Origin: Butyrivibrio sp. CB08
GTDB taxonomy: Bacteria > Bacillota > Clostridia > Lachnospirales > Lachnospiraceae
Assembly (NCBI RefSeq): GCF_003625485.1
Contig: NZ_RAIR01000002.1
Location: forward strand, 434,001-498,000
Direction: 5' to 3'
Length of the DNA stretch: 64,000 nt
The translations under genes and the position numbers were made by a program. How positions within the stretch are numbered: the stretch's first letter is position 1; each line of letters starts with the position of its first letter. This document shows, piece by piece, positions 25,413 to 33,215 of this stretch. The notes below the pieces were generated by a model. The model saw nothing but the letters and a program-made list of their open reading frames with translations, did not search any database and was not told where the DNA came from.

Positions 25413-27913
25413 GTAGCCTCCTTGCTAAAAACATGCATGATACCATCCGGCTGATGTTTTTCAAGATATTTGTCTCTCGCCTTTTCTCCAACAACGCAGA
25501 CACATTTGTATATGCTCTCAAGCTTTTCCTTTTCAATCTTAAGCTGATCCGAGTCATTACCCCACAAGAGCACCACAGGAAGATCTGCGTTTCTGTCCGG
25601 GATCAGCTGTTTTTCTTTTGGTAGATATTCCTTTAATGACTGCTCCAAAACGGAGTATTTTACAGGCTTGCTGATATAGTCTGTAAAGCCTTTCTGGATA
25701 TAATTTTCCTTGGCACCCATTATGGCATCTGCTGTAAGGGCAATTACTGGAGTACCTTTTAAAATATCCATCTCCTTCATCTTTACAAGCGTTTCCTCTC
25801 CGCTCATACCGGGCATCATCTGATCCAGTAAAATACAGTCATATTTCTTTTCCGACACCTTTTCTATGCATTCAGCACCGGATCCCACAAGGTCAACCTG
25901 CATTTTTGTGTCGCCGAGAAGCCCCTCCATTACTTCGAGATTCATGGCATTGTCATCAACAACAAGTATTGCTGCACCAGGGGCATATAATGCCACTTCT
26001 TCTGTCTCGATATTATCGAGATAGTTTTTGACAGCATTGGAAAAATCGCCAATAGGTTCTTTTTTTACGACCTTTTGCGGAACCGTGATCGTAAAAGTGC
26101 TGCCAACTCCATACTCACTTTCAATGTCGATCCTGCCATCCATCATCTCAAGGAGACTTTGAGTAATATGAAGGCCAAGTCCGGTCCCTTCAATATTTCG
26201 GTTTTCCTTTTCATTCAGCCTTTGAAAACTCTTAAAGAGCTTATCTTTGTCCTCATCCTTTATTCCCATTCCGGTATCAGAGACGCTTATAACAAGCTCA
26301 ATGTAATTACCCATCATGATCTCCCTTGAAGAGATGTCAACGTTAACACTTCCCTCTTTTGTGTACTTGATGGCATTGTTTATAATGTTAAGCGTCACCT
26401 GTCTGATCCTTATTTCATCACCATTAAGGATCGAAGGTATGTTGTCAGACACAACAAAGTTAAACTCAAGTCCTTTCTTTTGTGCCCTCGGGCGGGTCAT
26501 ATTAAGGACATCATTTAGAACTGATGACGTATCATAGTCTATGGGAACGATCTCAAAATTGCCTGACTCGATTTTGGACATATCAAGGATATCGTTGATT
26601 ATGGACAAAAGAGTATTTCCTGCGCTTTTAATCTCAAGTGCATACTGTTTTATCCTGGACTCTCTGCTCTCTCTTATGATCATCTCATCCATACCAAGAA
26701 TTCCGTTAAGTGGTGTTCTGATCTCATGAGACATATTTGCAAGGAACTGGTCTTTTGCCTTGTTGGCAATCATTGCTTCACTGGCCGATAACCTGATTCC
26801 AATAAGTTGCTTAATCGTATGAATAGCCGCGCATATAAGAAATCCCAAAAGTCCTGTAGCCATAAGAAGTCCGGAGAAAACTCCATTGTGAGCAAACAGA
26901 TAAGCAAAGATCTGTCCTATCCCGGCAAGTGCCAGAACAGCAAAACCAACTGCAACATACTCATAGTCCTTAGTCAGCTTTTTGCCCGAGTCTCTTATGA
27001 TTGTACTGGCTATTATTCCTATACAGACAAGACAACTGACAGCCGCTATATTGAAGCTCTTAACAAGTGGCATCTTTCCGGACACAAAAAGGATCATGAT
27101 GATAACAAAAACAGCTATCTCCATAAAACCCGCAAAAGTAAGAAGCTTTGTATATCTCTTTTTCTGCAACGAATCAATAAAAATTGTAAATGGGATAGGA
27201 AGAAGTATCACCATAAGAAACGGAATGTCAGACATGACTGAGATATTCCTGGCATAGAATTGCCTGAAGATAGAGTTGCTCATGACCCAGCATGCACCAA
27301 GAAGTACTCCAATGGACAAATGCTGCATCTCAAGATATCTTTTATACATTATCCTATAAACTATGGACGCTACAAGGCAGATCGTTCCAAGGCTCAAGAT
27401 CATAAGGCCCACGTAAAGCTCTGCTCCGTATTGTTTCAGGAGCTGCATTACTATGCCTAATCTTGTGCCATAGTAAACATCATATACAAATCCGGAATTA
27501 TACTCATAAACAAGCCTGATAGTCTTGCCCGCATCTTCAGGATACAGGGATGTAAAAAGATAACACTCCGCTGAGCGATCACCAAGTAATTTGTAGTCAG
27601 TGGTTTTAAATTCATCCCGCAGCTTACCATCAATATAGACCTCCATGTCCATACCGCGAAAGCACAAAGCACAGATATCCTTGTCAATTGCACCAGGCAG
27701 AGTTCCCTCAAGAACAATATCTCCATCAGTTCGCCCTGGAAGTTCAAAAAGTTGCCTTGACCCATCCTCGCCGATGGCATACCACTTAACCGGAAGCTCT
27801 TCACAGATAAATCCGTTTCTTGGTGAATCAAACGGAAATGCAAAGGATCCGATAACAATATATCCAAAAACAAGTATCAACATCACCGAAAGAGCTATTC
27901 TTACATATTTCAT
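25409..27913 (-). CDS. hybrid sensor histidine kinase with 7TM (DISM-like) sensor
   Basis: An 834-residue kinase. After a first helix an extracellular beta-sandwich-like region (about 30-165) precedes about seven membrane helices (about 170-365), the architecture of 7TMR-DISM receptors. HisKA (SHEIRTPLNG, His near 393), HATPase (DTGMGI, GTGLGL) and a receiver (LLDQMMPGMSG, Asp near 694) follow, plus a conserved tail (LLWGNDSDQLKIEKEKL...) and a short C-terminal extension. From ANMSHEIRTP to the receiver it is nearly identical to the downstream kinase, while the sensors differ completely. Translation is coupled to the DUF3798 gene. Confidence 0.93.
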   Translation of the reverse strand: MKYVRIALSVMLILVFGYIVIGSFAFPFDSPRNGFICEELPVKWYAIGEDGSRQLFELPGRTDGDIVLEGTLPGAIDKDICALCFRGMDMEVYIDGKLRDEFKTTDYKLLGDRSAECYLFTSLYPEDAGKTIRLVYEYNSGFVYDVYYGTRLGIVMQLLKQYGAELYVGLMILSLGTICLVASIVYRIMYKRYLEMQHLSIGVLLGACWVMSNSIFRQFYARNISVMSDIPFLMVILLPIPFTIFIDSLQKKRYTKLLTFAGFMEIAVFVIIMILFVSGKMPLVKSFNIAAVSCLVCIGIIASTIIRDSGKKLTKDYEYVAVGFAVLALAGIGQIFAYLFAHNGVFSGLLMATGLLGFLICAAIHTIKQLIGIRLSASEAMIANKAKDQFLANMSHEIRTPLNGILGMDEMIIRESRESRIKQYALEIKSAGNTLLSIINDILDMSKIESGNFEIVPIDYDTSSVLNDVLNMTRPRAQKKGLEFNFVVSDNIPSILNGDEIRIRQVTLNIINNAIKYTKEGSVNVDISSREIMMGNYIELVISVSDTGMGIKDEDKDKLFKSFQRLNEKENRNIEGTGLGLHITQSLLEMMDGRIDIESEYGVGSTFTITVPQKVVKKEPIGDFSNAVKNYLDNIETEEVALYAPGAAILVVDDNAMNLEVMEGLLGDTKMQVDLVGSGAECIEKVSEKKYDCILLDQMMPGMSGEETLVKMKEMDILKGTPVIALTADAIMGAKENYIQKGFTDYISKPVKYSVLEQSLKEYLPKEKQLIPDRNADLPVVLLWGNDSDQLKIEKEKLESIYKCVCVVGEKARDKYLEKHQPDGIMHVFSKEAT

Positions 27914-27950
27914 CCAGTTGCTTACCCCTCAATTAAAGCCCTGCCATCTG

Positions 27951-28547
27951 TCACTCAATAGTCTTTGATATTTCCTTTATGATCTCCGCAGCATCGTCAT
28001 ACATGAAGTTATCTATATGCTTTATCGCACTTCCAAGCTGATCCTTTTGTGTCAGCCTGAAGGGATAACCAGACAGCTTTTTAGCAAGATCTTTTGACTT
28101 CTCATCATCAAAATCATCCAACGCATTCAGGAGCTCGCCAGCAATCTCTTTAGCTTTTTCTCCATCAATCTCGTCTGCAGGCGGAGCGACGTCTGCTTCA
28201 CCTATAGGCCGTATCAGCTCCACAAAATCCCTGTACTCGGCGAGCATTATATTATGATTCTCTTTTACGTATAGGATATCTCTTTCTTTAGAAGCTATCT
28301 CAAGCTTTTCAAAGACCTCCGAAAGCATCATGGCCCCAACCATTTTAGAATTACTCTTAAGGGCATGGACTACTATGCCATAGTTATCAAAGTCTCGCTT
28401 TTCAAATAATTCCTGTACTTTCTTATTGTTATCTTCATAACTTGTAAAAAAACGCTTCAGAGCAGAAATATACTTCTCATTACTTCCCGTAAATTCTATG
28501 CCCACTTTAGTATTAATTCCTTTTGCCTCAAGAAAAGAAATATCCAT
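27951..28547 (-). CDS. HPt (histidine phosphotransfer) protein
   Basis: A 198-residue soluble protein. Residues about 25-110 form a helical HPt domain with the phosphoacceptor motif VHALKSNSK (His near 61), followed by a linker rich in Pro/Asp/Glu and a second helical segment (about 130-195) that resembles half of an HPt bundle without the histidine. It could shuttle phosphate between the receivers of the two hybrid kinases and the stand-alone response regulator encoded 11 bp upstream. The spacing indicates one operon. Confidence 0.85.
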   Translation of the reverse strand: MDISFLEAKGINTKVGIEFTGSNEKYISALKRFFTSYEDNNKKVQELFEKRDFDNYGIVVHALKSNSKMVGAMMLSEVFEKLEIASKERDILYVKENHNIMLAEYRDFVELIRPIGEADVAPPADEIDGEKAKEIAGELLNALDDFDDEKSKDLAKKLSGYPFRLTQKDQLGSAIKHIDNFMYDDAAEIIKEISKTIE

Positions 28548-28558
28548 ATATATGCCTC

Positions 28559-29365
28559 CTATCCAAGAACATCGATTATCTTTGCAACCAGTTCGGATTT
28601 TTTGGATGGTTTAACAACATACCCCTGGGGCTTAAGATCCACCAGAGTCTTGATTACCAGATCTTTTTCCGTAACACCTGTAAGGAATATCACAGGAATA
28701 TATGCATACATTGGATCATCTTTAAGCTTTCTGAAAACCTCAGGTCCATCCATATCAGGCATCATATAATCAAGGAGGATAAGATCCACCTTCCTCTTGG
28801 ATAAAAGCTTAAAGGCGTCTTTTCCCGATCCCACCAAGGTCACATCATAAAATTCCTTAAGATGTTCTTTTATCTGCATAAGCTGCTGAGCTGAATCGTC
28901 CACTGCCAAAATGTGTTTCCGCTGTACCTTGTCAGGATCAGGATTTACGTACTCTGACAAAAGTGCGTCATCATCCTCTCCATCAAGATATTTCTTTTCA
29001 ACCTCCTCAAGCTTGTCATAAAGCATGTAAAGAGATACCGGTCTTGATAAGAAGAACATCTTTTCAAGACCTGTGTATTTGATAAACAGGCTCTTGTCCT
29101 CACTGTTAGCCACTACTATAAGAGTGATGGCCCCAAGCTTGGCACATTCTTTTAGAATATCAAAGGTCTTTATGGTTTCTTTGGTCTCGTCTCCAAGACA
29201 TATGATTATTACCCTTGGCCTTTCCTGGGGAACCGTTGCAAAGAGCACGTCCTGCTTGGCAGAGCATTTTATCACGTGATAGTCCTTATCCTCTGCAAGA
29301 TGATTACATACGTCTGTTGCAATCCTTCTGTTTTTTCCCGTTACAAGAATCTTTAGTTTTTTCAT
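28559..29365 (-). CDS. response regulator with degenerate first and intact second receiver domain
   Basis: A 268-residue protein without a DNA-binding output domain. Residues 1-125 resemble a receiver but lack the acidic pair and the phosphoacceptor (IIICLGD in place of the usual LLLD) and have SRP where the conserved lysine-proline occurs. Residues 145-268 are an intact receiver: AVDDS, LILLDYMMPDMDG (Asp near 198), FLTG, KPSKKSE. The output must act by protein contact. It lies between the 63-residue protein and the HPt gene with spacers of 4 and 11 bp. Confidence 0.88.
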   Translation of the reverse strand: MKKLKILVTGKNRRIATDVCNHLAEDKDYHVIKCSAKQDVLFATVPQERPRVIIICLGDETKETIKTFDILKECAKLGAITLIVVANSEDKSLFIKYTGLEKMFFLSRPVSLYMLYDKLEEVEKKYLDGEDDDALLSEYVNPDPDKVQRKHILAVDDSAQQLMQIKEHLKEFYDVTLVGSGKDAFKLLSKRKVDLILLDYMMPDMDGPEVFRKLKDDPMYAYIPVIFLTGVTEKDLVIKTLVDLKPQGYVVKPSKKSELVAKIIDVLG

Positions 29366-29369
29366 ATTT

Positions 29370-29561
29370 TCACCCTTTTAAGACCTGCATGATCCATCCA
29401 CCATCAATTGCCAAAAGACCTACTCCTGAGCCGTCAGGCACATTTTCGTCTGACTGACAGGTTGCAACAAGTTCAGCGCCGTCATCAAACCTTACCTGGT
29501 ACTGGTTGCCTCCAAGGTGCATCACCACTATTCCAATCGCATCATAGTTAATATCTGTCAT
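29370..29561 (-). CDS. 63-residue protein of unknown function
   Basis: A small acidic soluble protein (MTDINYDAIGIVVMHLGG...) with alternating hydrophobic residues that suggest a small beta-barrel (QYQVRFDDGAELVATCQS). No signal peptide and no family I recognise. The ATG follows GGAGAAG at 5 nt; an ATG five codons upstream contains that ribosome site. It is encoded 4 bp upstream of the response regulator, so it is very likely translated and related to the signalling system. Confidence 0.65.
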   Translation of the reverse strand: MTDINYDAIGIVVMHLGGNQYQVRFDDGAELVATCQSDENVPDGSGVGLLAIDGGWIMQVLKG

Positions 29562-29591
29562 ATTTTCTTCTCCCATTTGCGGCTGATCTGC

Positions 29592-30014
29592 TTATTCAGT
29601 TCCGCCTTTTAGCACTCCAAGCTGCGTGTTCATCTGCTTTATCTCTTTTTTCCAGATATAATACTCCGTACCCCAGATGATAAGGTAAACAAAAGAGAAA
29701 GCCAGTACTACAAAAAACAGGATTTCATGAGGAAACCAGCCCAGGACTTCGCTTATGGAGAGCATGGTAAAAAATGTCAGAATGTAGTGGGTAAACGTTG
29801 CTCTTCCAAGTCCCCAGTCCTCAAAGTCATATACTATCGCTCCACCATTTCCTACAACACCCATGATTCCTGAGCCAAACAACTGCATGAGCAGAAACCC
29901 TTTTCTTACAGGCTCGTTGTCGCCGGTAAACAATACATACATAATAGCGCCTATAACCATTCCCAGAGAGAATCCAAGAAGCGCCCTGATTATAAATTTA
30001 GTTTTCAGATCCAT
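29592..30014 (-). CDS. DUF3021 membrane protein, probable LytTR inhibitor partner
   Basis: A 140-residue protein with four predicted membrane helices (about 8-28, 42-62, 75-93, 100-122) matching DUF3021. In streptococcal LytTR regulatory systems a DUF3021-type membrane protein sequesters the cognate LytTR transcription factor. The start lies inside the 3' end of the LytTR gene (17-bp overlap), so the two are translationally coupled. The signal that would relieve inhibition is unknown; the downstream phosphorelay is a candidate. Confidence 0.85.
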   Translation of the reverse strand: MDLKTKFIIRALLGFSLGMVIGAIMYVLFTGDNEPVRKGFLLMQLFGSGIMGVVGNGGAIVYDFEDWGLGRATFTHYILTFFTMLSISEVLGWFPHEILFFVVLAFSFVYLIIWGTEYYIWKKEIKQMNTQLGVLKGGTE

Positions 30015-30483
30015 GGCTGCCTCCTTTCATCAGAACATTTTTAACATCCCTGACCCTTCTTCTGGCCACCCAGGTACTTTCACCGTTTTCCATCTCCACG
30101 CCGATAGTTCCTACAGCTGAAAAGTCAAAACGCTTTACCTTTCTGATGTTTATGATCTCCGACTGAGATATCCTCACAAACCTGTCCTGATCGAGAGTTT
30201 TTTCCAGTTCACTAAGATTTTTCCTGACCTCGTACACTCTGCCTGAGGTCCGAATCATCACCTTTCTGTTTGATATGTAGAGCCTGAAGATCTGCCCCTG
30301 TGGAAGCATAACGACACTGTTTTTAAAATATGCCGGGATCATAGGAATCTTTTTGTTGGCGTAGGCCTCTATTGCTGCAATGACACCTTCGACATCATCA
30401 TTTCGCTCTTTGTTTCTTATAGTAACAGTGAGCTTTTCACAGGCTTTATCAATAATAAGCTTGATATCCAGTAAGTCTGACAT
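29998..30483 (-). CDS. LytTR-domain transcriptional regulator without receiver
   Basis: A 161-residue protein. The N-terminal part (about 1-60) is a small alpha/beta region, and about 65-160 is the LytTR DNA-binding domain (IFRLYISNRKVMIRTSGRVYEV, DRFVRISQSEIINIRKVKRF, GESTWVARRRVRDVKNVL). There is no receiver, so activity is probably set by the coupled DUF3021 protein. The ATG follows AAAGGTGG; a GTG three codons upstream overlaps that site. Paired direct repeats of the right spacing are upstream, suggesting autoregulation of the whole eight-gene operon. Confidence 0.9.
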   Translation of the reverse strand: MSDLLDIKLIIDKACEKLTVTIRNKERNDDVEGVIAAIEAYANKKIPMIPAYFKNSVVMLPQGQIFRLYISNRKVMIRTSGRVYEVRKNLSELEKTLDQDRFVRISQSEIINIRKVKRFDFSAVGTIGVEMENGESTWVARRRVRDVKNVLMKGGSHGSEN

Positions 30484-30549
30484 TTTTACCACCTTTTCAG
30501 TTTATATGTATACAATTTTCAACTAATATCCTAAATTATTAAACACTTT

Positions 30550-30583
30550 CTGTCTATTCGGTTGTTCTCACTGTCTATTCGGT
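30550..30583 (-). promoter_or_regulatory. paired direct repeats, candidate LytTR binding site
   Basis: ACCGAATAGACAG occurs twice on the minus strand (30550-30562 and 30571-30583) with a 21-bp start-to-start distance, the spacing known for LytTR tandem sites (9-bp repeats, 12-bp gap). A TATACA-like -10 for the LytTR gene is at 30507-30512, so the repeats would lie just upstream of the -35 region. Confidence 0.65.
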
Positions 30584-30606
30584 CAAAAAGGCCATAGTGA
30601 ACTCCT

Positions 30607-30640
30607 AAAAAAATAGCACTCACCGTAGATGTGAGTGCTA
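30607..30640 (-). terminator. rho-independent terminator after the AraC-type response regulator
   Basis: TAGCACTCAC / GTGAGTGCTA with a 7-nt loop and seven T on the minus strand. The stem resembles a CIRCE element but the arm spacing does not fit and the T run identifies it as a terminator. Confidence 0.85.
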
Positions 30641-30658
30641 ACAAATCTTATATATATT

Positions 30659-31423
30659 TTATCCTTTGCTGTTTTCTGCCATGTAGTCGGAATAACTCAT
30701 ACCAGCGTACTTCTTAAAGCATCTGCTAAAGTAGTTGGGATCCGGGATTCCAACCTCTGAAGCTGTGCAGTACATCTTGGTTCCCTTCTGGGCCAGCTTC
30801 TGTGCCTGCTTCATACGAAGGTCATTTAAGTATTCAACAAACTTGATCCCTGTATCCTGCTTGAACTTCCTGGACAGATAGCTTGGTGAAAAGCCAAACT
30901 CCTGGGCCACAAATGCCAGATTCAGCTTGGAATCTGTGAAGTTCTCATCAAGATACTTTTTGATCTGGTCAGAAGAATTATCAGAAGGGTCTCCGCCAAC
31001 CATCGCCTTGGTTTCAAGTTCCTCCCAGTAATCAGGAGCTGCTTTAAGTTTAACCACAACTCTTTCAAGAACCTTGGTGATCTCTTCTCTTACCATGGGC
31101 TTTAACATATAGTCAAAGACTGGCATGCTTACGCACTTTCTTGCGTATTCAAACTTATCATGGGCAGTCATGATGATAATTATAAGATTTGGATATCTGC
31201 CTGTGGCTATCTCCGTAAACTCTATGCCATCCATGAATGGCATAGAGATATCTACAAATGCAATGTCTGGTTTAAGATCGTCGATGATGTTTATGGCCTC
31301 AACTCCGCTGGCTGCCTCTCCTACTACTTCCATGCCCAGCTCGTCCCATTTAATGGCCGCACGCATCAGCTTTCTTGCTGATTCCTCATCATCAATTATC
31401 ATTACCCTGAAAGGTCTGTTCAT
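30659..31423 (-). CDS. YesN-type response regulator (receiver + AraC DNA-binding domain)
   Basis: A 254-residue regulator. The receiver (1-120) has IIDDEESA, the phosphoacceptor Asp in DIAFVDISMPF (near 55), MTAHD and KP. The AraC-type double helix-turn-helix occupies about 155-250 (LAFVAQEFGFSPSYLSRKFKQ and VGIPDPNYFSRCFKK). It is 24 bp downstream of the YesM-like kinase and forms a two-component pair that most likely activates the adjacent sugar importer. Confidence 0.94.
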   Translation of the reverse strand: MNRPFRVMIIDDEESARKLMRAAIKWDELGMEVVGEAASGVEAINIIDDLKPDIAFVDISMPFMDGIEFTEIATGRYPNLIIIIMTAHDKFEYARKCVSMPVFDYMLKPMVREEITKVLERVVVKLKAAPDYWEELETKAMVGGDPSDNSSDQIKKYLDENFTDSKLNLAFVAQEFGFSPSYLSRKFKQDTGIKFVEYLNDLRMKQAQKLAQKGTKMYCTASEVGIPDPNYFSRCFKKYAGMSYSDYMAENSKG

Positions 31424-31447
31424 TAGTTGTCCCCACTCCTTGAGATA

Positions 31448-33184
31448 TTAAGGGATGATGATCTCTATCTCAGTGAATTCCCCTACTTCACTGCGGATCT
31501 TCACGGCGTCTTTATTACCGGTATAGATCCTTATCCTCTCGATAGTGCCCCAAAGACCAAAGCTCTCATCAGCTTCCGCTGGCCTGTCTTTCTTTTCAAA
31601 AGAAAGGATCTTGGCGATCTGTTCATCAGTCATACCTACGCCAGTGTCCCTGACTATGATATGAAGGCCGTCGTCCTCTTTAAAGCTCTTTATACTGATA
31701 AGCCCCTTCTCGCCCTTAAGTCTTATTCCGTGGTAGATACTGTTCTCCACCAGGGGCTGAAGGGTCAGCTTAGGAACGATGGCATTTTCTGTGAATGGTT
31801 CAATATCGTACTCATCATCTATTATATCTCCATAACGGAGTTTTTGAAGTGCAAGATAATCTTTAACGATCTTTACTTCAGTGGAGAGCGGGATTACCCT
31901 GCCGCCCTTACTAAGGAAATTCCTGTAAAAAGAGCCCATGGTTTCCAGAGCTTCATGGACATTGTCCGCACCTGCATCCAGTGCAAGGAATCCAATCGTC
32001 TCGATGGAGTTATACAAAAAGTGAGGCTTGATCTGCTCCTGCAAAACTCTCATCTCCGCCTTCTGAAGGGTTTTCTCATTTTCCATAAGGCGCCCGATAA
32101 GCTCGTTAACGTGATCGATCATGTTGTTGTAGTCGCTCTCAAGAAGCATCAGCTCACTACTTGATACGTCAACATCGATCTTATTAAGTTCACCTGATGA
32201 CCTGTTTTTCTCCATGGCGGAGGAAAGCATAAACACCGGGTCAGTGATATTTTTCCTGATAAAGATTCCTGTGTAAAATGCAAGACTTACAAGGACAGCC
32301 AGAAGAAGGAGCAGAACGAAGATAACTCTAAAGGGAATACCCTCGTTACCTACATTTGAAACCTTTAAAAGAACTATCGGTGTATCCGCTACCTGACAGC
32401 CTGAAATAAGGGCCATCTTTCCGCCGATAACCTTTGGCTGATGAACGATCTCTTTTGACAAAAAGTTCTCATCAAAATACTGGGCATAATCCTTGTTGCC
32501 GGCAAGATAAGAACCGTCCTCACCAATAATACAGATATCGTTGGATCTAAGATCAAAGAGCATCTTGTCGAAGTTCCCGGCCTTGATATTCATAAGCATA
32601 ATGCCAAGACGCTTTTGGGAGTTGATGTCGTAGATAGCTCTTCCTATTGTTACAAGAGGCTTATCTCCGGTCTTTTTGGCAATTCCGTTGGTGTTAAGGG
32701 AAACAATGGCAGCACCATTCTTGTTGTAGATATCCTGGCGCCATGCAGTTTTCCTGATGATGTCGGAGTCGTAGGTGTAGGTGAATCTGTTTGTGCCAAA
32801 CATGGTCAGGTCTTCGCGCATCACGATAACAGTATCGATACCCTCTGTGACGTTGAGGATGTCCATGATCCCGTATCTGGCGTCGTTGATCATGCTGATA
32901 TCAACTTCATTCATATCAGCCCTTAAAAACGAAACAAGACGACTCTCAGTCATAATGAGCCTCGAGAGTTCCTTGTAATTGTCTATGTCCGTTATAACGT
33001 TGTTGGAAAGAGTTCTAAGAACGCTTTCCGACTCGCGGACTGCGTAGTCGCGTCTTTCCTTCTCTGTGATGATATACACCGCAATAAGGAAAGAAATAGT
33101 AACTATTAAGACAATGCCAAGGATTACTCTCTGAAGTCTTGATGATAGAGAAATCGTCTTTTTGTTTTTCGTAGTATTATTCAT
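31448..33184 (-). CDS. YesM-type sensor histidine kinase
   Basis: A 578-residue membrane kinase. Helices near 17-37 and 283-303 flank a large extracellular Cache-like sensor, then HAMP, the His_kinase domain with the intact phosphoacceptor motif IKPHFLYNSIE (His near 388) and a GHKL ATPase (LVENSIYHGI, DTGVGM). Kinases of this class usually monitor oligosaccharides, often together with a binding protein. Gene order binding protein, two permeases, kinase, regulator supports carbohydrate sensing. The ribosome site is poor; a promoter between the permease and kinase genes is not evident. Confidence 0.94.
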   Translation of the reverse strand: MNNTTKNKKTISLSSRLQRVILGIVLIVTISFLIAVYIITEKERRDYAVRESESVLRTLSNNVITDIDNYKELSRLIMTESRLVSFLRADMNEVDISMINDARYGIMDILNVTEGIDTVIVMREDLTMFGTNRFTYTYDSDIIRKTAWRQDIYNKNGAAIVSLNTNGIAKKTGDKPLVTIGRAIYDINSQKRLGIMLMNIKAGNFDKMLFDLRSNDICIIGEDGSYLAGNKDYAQYFDENFLSKEIVHQPKVIGGKMALISGCQVADTPIVLLKVSNVGNEGIPFRVIFVLLLLLAVLVSLAFYTGIFIRKNITDPVFMLSSAMEKNRSSGELNKIDVDVSSSELMLLESDYNNMIDHVNELIGRLMENEKTLQKAEMRVLQEQIKPHFLYNSIETIGFLALDAGADNVHEALETMGSFYRNFLSKGGRVIPLSTEVKIVKDYLALQKLRYGDIIDDEYDIEPFTENAIVPKLTLQPLVENSIYHGIRLKGEKGLISIKSFKEDDGLHIIVRDTGVGMTDEQIAKILSFEKKDRPAEADESFGLWGTIERIRIYTGNKDAVKIRSEVGEFTEIEIIIP

Positions 33185-33215
33185 AGGATAAAGATAACAC
33201 TTTTCCCAAGGGTTT

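Noticed and set aside
30614-30640. Second CIRCE element
   Set aside because: The stem contains CIRCE-like halves, but the distance between GCACTC and GAGTGC is 11 instead of 9, and on the minus strand it is followed by seven T after a stop codon, so it is a terminator.
31427-32164. 245-residue plus-strand reading frame
   Set aside because: Antisense to the YesM-type kinase gene, which has clear domains; no ribosome site or family.
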